A DNA stretch of 36,002 bases from Magnetococcales bacterium (GTDB taxonomy: Bacteria > Pseudomonadota > Magnetococcia > Magnetococcales > UBA8363): the NCBI GenBank assembly GCA_015228925.1, contig JADGCQ010000032.1, positions 1 through 36,002 on the forward strand, written 5' to 3'. The position numbers and the translations under genes are program-made. Shown here one piece after another: positions 32,470 to 36,002 of the stretch. The first letter of the stretch is position 1. Each line of letters begins with the position of its first letter. The notes under the pieces were generated by a model that did not search any database, was not told the origin of the DNA, and saw only the letters and a program-made list of their open reading frames with translations.

Positions 32470-33447
32470 ATGTTATTCCTCTCTCTGAAGTTGGCGTCCG
32501 AGCTGTATGCGGTTGAGTCGCTCCATGTCAAGGAGGTCTTGCAGTTTGTCAAGATCACCCGGGTTCCGCGTACAGGATCCGAAGTGTGTGGTGTTGTCAA
32601 TTTGCGCGGTAGTATTGTCACCGTCTTTGATTTGCGTAGCATCTTGGGGATGGCTAAAACGGAAGCGACACCCTTATCCAACATTGTGGTGTTGGAGTAT
32701 CCCGATGGGGGGGTGATGTCGGTTCGCGCTATTTTGGTCGATGGGGTGCAAGAGGTGGTGGAACTGGACCAGAAACAATTGAATCCTCCCCCTGCAACAC
32801 GACGTAATGGCAAAAAACACTTGCAGCATTTGGCCAAACATGGGGATGGATTTATCCTGATCCTCAATGTTGCAAGCCTGTTTGGATTGGAGGCCGTTGA
32901 TACGTCGGAGTTTACGACCTCCGATGATTCTATGGATATTGGCGGCCATGAACCGTCAACGGAGACAGCCTCTTCACAACAGTCGGTCATTGATGGTGCG
33001 AGAGCGCGGGTCGTCGATGTGGACGACGCTCATGTCGGTCAATTGGTTATTGCAGCCGAAGTCGAGGTTGAAAAAAATATGGACAGGGTTGTAGAGCAAG
33101 GGGGTATGGATGATTCCGAGGAGGAGGTCGGTGTCGTTGATGCGGGGTGTGTTGTTGAACCTGCCGCTGGGGATGAGGCTTCCCGCATGGATGAAAACCT
33201 TTCCGATGAGCGGACCAGAATGTTGGTCGATGGTGGATTGGCGGCCATTGCCGAGGTGTTGGAAAACGAGGAAACCCTTGTGGGCGTTTCATCTGCGGTG
33301 GGTGAGGTCACGGGTTTGGAGGAAACGGGTGTGCCCGATAGGGGACAGGACGTGAAGAAAAGTTCTGGTGAGAATGGGGCGTTGAGAAAAGAATCTGGGA
33401 AGGCCAGATCGAAGAGAAAAGGGAGTAGAACAAAGGAAAATATGTAA
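32470..33447 (+). CDS. CheW-domain protein with long acidic C-terminal extension
   Basis: A 325-residue protein. Residues 1-~145 form a CheW domain (LFLSLKLASELYAVE, VKEVLQFVKITRVPR, GVVNLRGSIVTVFDLR), the coupling fold that links chemoreceptors to CheA. Residues ~146-290 are a Glu/Asp/Val-rich, presumably disordered tail, and the last ~30 are Lys/Arg-rich (KSSGENGALRKES, SKRKGS). Typical CheW is ~160 residues, so this is a fusion-like variant. No CheA, receptor or other che gene is in the window. Directly adjoins the membrane-anchored coiled-coil gene, probably its partner. May act in a signalling pathway other than flagellar chemotaxis. Confidence 0.8.
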   Translation: MLFLSLKLASELYAVESLHVKEVLQFVKITRVPRTGSEVCGVVNLRGSIVTVFDLRSILGMAKTEATPLSNIVVLEYPDGGVMSVRAILVDGVQEVVELDQKQLNPPPATRRNGKKHLQHLAKHGDGFILILNVASLFGLEAVDTSEFTTSDDSMDIGGHEPSTETASSQQSVIDGARARVVDVDDAHVGQLVIAAEVEVEKNMDRVVEQGGMDDSEEEVGVVDAGCVVEPAAGDEASRMDENLSDERTRMLVDGGLAAIAEVLENEETLVGVSSAVGEVTGLEETGVPDRGQDVKKSSGENGALRKESGKARSKRKGSRTKENM

Positions 33448-33617
33448 TGTCGTCGTGTTGGAAATCTCCGCAGTTCGGCACCATGCGGATTAAAATCCAT
33501 GGCGCGGGTTGGACGAAACAAAGTAGAATCCTAAGAAGATAAAATGTCGGCCTTTGGGGGGGATATTGTGGTCTCGCCCGGCCCTTTTCGATCACCTGCT
33601 GACCTGAATGGATACCC

Positions 33618-34469
33618 ATGAAACGTGTTGGTGCCCATGTATCCGCCGCTGGTGGTGTTTTCAATGCCCCCCTCAACGCCCAAGCCATCGGGGCGAAAGC
33701 GTTTGCTTTGTTCACCAAAAATCAGAAACAATGGGCCGCAAAACCGCTGACATCCCAGGAAATCGATCAATTTCATGCCAATATGCAGGCTGGTGCATTT
33801 CGACCCCAGGATGTTCTCCCCCATGATGGTTATTTGATCAATCTGGGCAATCCCGATGAGGACGCTCGGGAAAAATCATTGCAATCGTTCATTGTGGAAT
33901 TGAACCGGTGCCATGATTTGGGGCTTGTCCTGCTCAATTTTCACCCTGGAAGTCACCTGAAGAAAATCTCCGTGTCCGACTGCTTGGCGCGTATTGCCGA
34001 ATCGGTCAATAGAGCTTTGGAAGCCACTCAGGGGGTCATGGCGGTCATCGAAAATACGGCAGGTCAGGGAACCAACTTGGGCCATACATTTGAACAGATT
34101 GCGCAAATCATCGATTGGGTAGAAGACAAATCCCGTATCGGCGTTTGTCTGGATACCTGTCATGCGTTCACTTCCGGCTACGATTTGCGTACCCCGGAAG
34201 CCTATCGCGAAACCATGACTCAATTCGATCATACTGTAGGATTCTCCTTCCTCAAGGGGATGCATTTAAACGATTCCAAACCTGATTTTGGCAGTCGTGT
34301 GGATCGCCATGAGAGTCTGGGTAAAGGAAAGCTGGGTCTTGCCCCTTTCCGCCAGATCATGAATGATCCCCGGTTGGATGATATTCCCCTCATTCTTGAA
34401 ACCATCGAACCGGAACTTTGGCCCGATGAAATCGCTATGCTGTATGGCATGGTGGGGGAAAACGGATAA
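33618..34469 (+). CDS. nfo: Deoxyribonuclease IV (endonuclease IV)
   Basis: A 283-residue AP endonuclease that cuts 5' to abasic sites in base excision repair. The TIM-barrel start [18 protein letters not shown] is followed by the metal-binding motifs [35 protein letters not shown] and DRHESLGKG, which hold the three-zinc ligands. Length is usual (about 280). It stands between CheW and an exported protein on the same strand, but a 170-base gap (33448-33617) makes separate transcription likely. No anomalies. Confidence 0.96.
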   Translation: MKRVGAHVSAAGGVFNAPLNAQAIGAKAFALFTKNQKQWAAKPLTSQEIDQFHANMQAGAFRPQDVLPHDGYLINLGNPDEDAREKSLQSFIVELNRCHDLGLVLLNFHPGSHLKKISVSDCLARIAESVNRALEATQGVMAVIENTAGQGTNLGHTFEQIAQIIDWVEDKSRIGVCLDTCHAFTSGYDLRTPEAYRETMTQFDHTVGFSFLKGMHLNDSKPDFGSRVDRHESLGKGKLGLAPFRQIMNDPRLDDIPLILETIEPELWPDEIAMLYGMVGENG

Positions 34470-34492
34470 CGGTTCATCGGGATTGACTTACC

Positions 34493-35068
34493 ATGAAACT
34501 TGATGGGCGATTGCGGCGGTTTGTGGTTCTAGTCCTGGGTTGTTTGGGGGGGATGTTTTGGGCATCGGCGGTCCAGGCGGCTGAAGTCCTTCGCATGGAC
34601 GTTGTTCACAAAAACGGGCGTTATGGAATCCAGGCTGAGGCACTCGTCTCGGTGTTACCGGACCAAGTTCAAAGCGGTATCGTTGATGTGAACAAACTGA
34701 ATCGGTTGAGTTCGGATATTTTGGAAAGTCGGTTGCTGTCTCGTCAATCTCCGAACAGGTTCATGGTCCGTATGGATTTACGTTCTTGTGTGTTGGTGTT
34801 TTGTCTGGAGCGGACGTTAACCGAGACGGTCATTGTAAAAAACCGGGAGGTTGTGTTTGTTCTGGTCCCTGGCAGGGGTAGCTTTCGTTCTGGTTGGGTT
34901 CGCTGGAAGCTTTTCCCAGCGGGGGCGGGAACCCGTGTCGTTTATACTTCGGAATTGGTGCCTGATTTTTGGGTTCCTCCCATGATCGGTCCTTTTTTAC
35001 TGACAGGCAAGTTTCAAGATAACACCATTGAGGTCTTGGAAAATCTGGAAAAACAATATGCCAGATAA
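34493..35068 (+). CDS. Exported SRPBCC-like protein
   Basis: A 191-residue protein with a clear signal peptide (charged start, hydrophobic FVVLVLGCLGGMFWASAV, cleavage after AVQA). The mature part has the alternating strands and C-terminal helix (IGPFLLTGKFQDNTIEVLENLEKQ) of the SRPBCC/START-like fold, here a guess from overall pattern and the GSFRSGWVRWKLFPAGAGTRV motif. Such periplasmic proteins can bind lipids. Begins 23 bases after nfo. Function unknown. Confidence 0.65.
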   Translation: MKLDGRLRRFVVLVLGCLGGMFWASAVQAAEVLRMDVVHKNGRYGIQAEALVSVLPDQVQSGIVDVNKLNRLSSDILESRLLSRQSPNRFMVRMDLRSCVLVFCLERTLTETVIVKNREVVFVLVPGRGSFRSGWVRWKLFPAGAGTRVVYTSELVPDFWVPPMIGPFLLTGKFQDNTIEVLENLEKQYAR

Positions 35069-35207
35069 ATGCAGTTGCTGAGGCGTCTTGATAGGCAACC
35101 CGATATTTCGCACCCCTCGAACACGTTCTAAGAATAGACGGCCTCGTGGCGTTTCTTGCCAACGGCACGCGCCCCTATGGGATAGGACGCATTGGCACTG
35201 CGAAAGA

Positions 35208-35900
35208 TCAGAGCAGTTTTACCAGCGCAGCCATGGCCCCGACGGCCACGAACATCAGGCTCCCAAGCTTGATGACCATGCGCTGTTCGAGTTCTTTGAG
35301 ATCCCGCTTCAAGTTTGACTGGACCAACTCGATCTTGGCATCCAGTTCCTTGAACCGGATATCAACTTCTTTGAACCGGACTTCAATCTTTGCGTCTATT
35401 TCCTTGAACCGGACTTCAAATTTTGTGTCCATCTCCTTGAATTGGACTGCAACTTTTGTGTCCATCTCCTTGAATTGGACTGCAACTTTTGTGTCCAGTT
35501 CCTTGAACTGGACTTCAACCTTTGTGTCCAGTTCCTTGATATCCCGCCGCAACTCTGATCGGACCGTCTCGACCTTGATATCAAGTTCCTTGATGTCTCG
35601 CTTCAATTCCGACCGGATCGACTCGATTTTGACATCCAGTTCTTTGATGTCCCGCTTCAAGTTTAATTGGAGCGACTCGCTCTTAACATCAAGTTCCTTG
35701 ATGTTCTGCTTCACATCGGCCCGGGATGACTCGATATCCCGCTTCAAGTCTGCCCGGACATGTTCCAGTTCCAGTTTGGTGGCCAACCGGTCTTCCATCC
35801 ACTCGACGAGGGTCTCCGCCTGTATTTCCGCCTGGGCCTCGGGCACGCCAGCAGCTTTTAATTTTTTGGTATAGGCCAGCGAGTCAAACATGAGCGACAT
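35208..35900 (-). CDS. Coiled-coil membrane-anchored protein (DUF1640-like)
   Basis: A 230-residue protein. The N-terminus FDSLAYTKKLKAAGVPEAQAE resembles the start of DUF1640/CCDC90-type proteins. From ~45 to ~200 there is a long coiled coil of repeated RDIKELDVK and 11-residue MDTKVAVQFKE units, the latter duplicated almost perfectly at DNA level (35430-35495). A single C-terminal hydrophobic helix (LGSLMFVAVGAMAALVKLL) anchors it. The family is common in repeat-rich genomes and has no proven bacterial function. It is flanked downstream of its start by the dispersed hairpin repeat (35950), fifty bases away. The Ser/Thr-rich frame on the other strand is only a mirror of these repeats. Confidence 0.8.
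   Translation of the reverse strand: MSLMFDSLAYTKKLKAAGVPEAQAEIQAETLVEWMEDRLATKLELEHVRADLKRDIESSRADVKQNIKELDVKSESLQLNLKRDIKELDVKIESIRSELKRDIKELDIKVETVRSELRRDIKELDTKVEVQFKELDTKVAVQFKEMDTKVAVQFKEMDTKFEVRFKEIDAKIEVRFKEVDIRFKELDAKIELVQSNLKRDLKELEQRMVIKLGSLMFVAVGAMAALVKLL
35430..35495. repeat. 33-bp in-frame tandem repeat in the coiled-coil gene
   Basis: Two 33-base units containing TTGAATTGGACTGCAACT sit head to tail, encoding two identical 11-residue MDTKVAVQFKE blocks. More diverged units flank them, so the coiled coil appears to lengthen or shorten by whole 11-residue steps. Confidence 0.75.
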
Positions 35901-35949
35901 GGTAAGTTTCCCTTATTTTTCTAGGGCGTGTTGACATTAAATAAAAGTA

Positions 35950-36002
35950 TTAAAAGAAAAAAGGGGTCTGGGGGATTGCCCCCAGGGTTTTGATTTTGTT
36001 TT
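35950..36002. repeat. Dispersed hairpin repeat, copy at window end
   Basis: It begins TTAAAAGAAAAAAGGGG and carries the same CTGGGGG/ATTG/CCCCCAG hairpin as 18090, followed by GGTTTTGATTTTG. It runs off the window, so a larger palindrome like that at 18090-18522 may continue beyond. Confidence 0.8.

Noticed and set aside
35146-35874. Ser/Thr-rich plus-strand frame
   Set aside because: Mirror of the coiled-coil repeats of the minus-strand gene, which has a proper start, coiled coil and membrane anchor.

Overview
The window is a chromosomal stretch from a Gram-negative proteobacterium, and almost all of it is coding. Gene content (LuxR-type regulator with PAS, HD-GYP, SPOR, CheW, FluC, PPK2, ArgS, an NrfD-like membrane subunit, a lipobox lipoprotein) and the dispersed GC-rich hairpin repeats would suit a deep-branching magnetococcus-like lineage. 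That placement is an inference: no magnetosome gene, rRNA or tRNA is present to confirm it.

Layout. 1-3690 (+): the end of an HD-GYP phosphodiesterase, a LuxR/PAS regulator whose start codon is preceded by an uninterrupted run of 11 G, a coiled-coil PD-(D/E)XK nuclease-like protein and an alpha/beta hydrolase. 3718-4345: a small MITE-like element and a repeat fragment that cut off the end of a BrnA antitoxin gene, next to a BrnT toxin gene with a one-base frameshift. 4411-11381 (-): a Thr-rich lipoprotein, then a YhaN-like SMC-type ATPase preceded by its SbcD-like phosphoesterase (stop and start codons abut). 11479-13277 (-): an arsenic operon made of an ArsR-ArsC fusion and an Acr3 arsenite exporter. 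13361-16152 (-): argS coupled to a SPOR-domain protein. 16336-18057: an orphan NrfD-like membrane protein converging on a double DsrE-like protein.

18090-18522 is a 433-bp non-coding nested palindrome with tandem TTTGAC units, whose outer hairpin recurs at 11401 and 35950. 18569-23018 (-): msrA, ppk2, an exported M15-type peptidase and pgm. 23273-23677 (-) is the C-terminal part of an Rpn-type nuclease. 23832-26107 (+): a second alpha/beta hydrolase and glgC, closed by a textbook terminator. 26203-26859 (-): a HAD phosphatase. 27075-35068 (mostly +): a hypothetical protein, a small Cys-rich protein, the fluoride channel CrcB/FluC, a UDP-sugar dehydrogenase, the two-domain ManC, a small protein (- strand), MobA, a coiled-coil membrane protein with an adjoining CheW protein, endonuclease IV and an exported SRPBCC-like protein. 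The window ends with a coiled-coil membrane-anchored protein (-) and another copy of the hairpin repeat.

How the genes work together: Pgm and GlgC supply ADP-glucose for glycogen. ManC and the UDP-sugar dehydrogenase supply precursors for surface polysaccharide. The ars genes form a complete sense-reduce-export unit. CheW and its membrane-anchored neighbour look like a dedicated signalling pair. The least ordinary points are the G11 tract, the doubly broken brnTA locus, the ArsR-ArsC fusion that keeps an internal ribosome-binding site and start codon, the NrfD/DsrE pair without partners, and the large palindromic repeat element.
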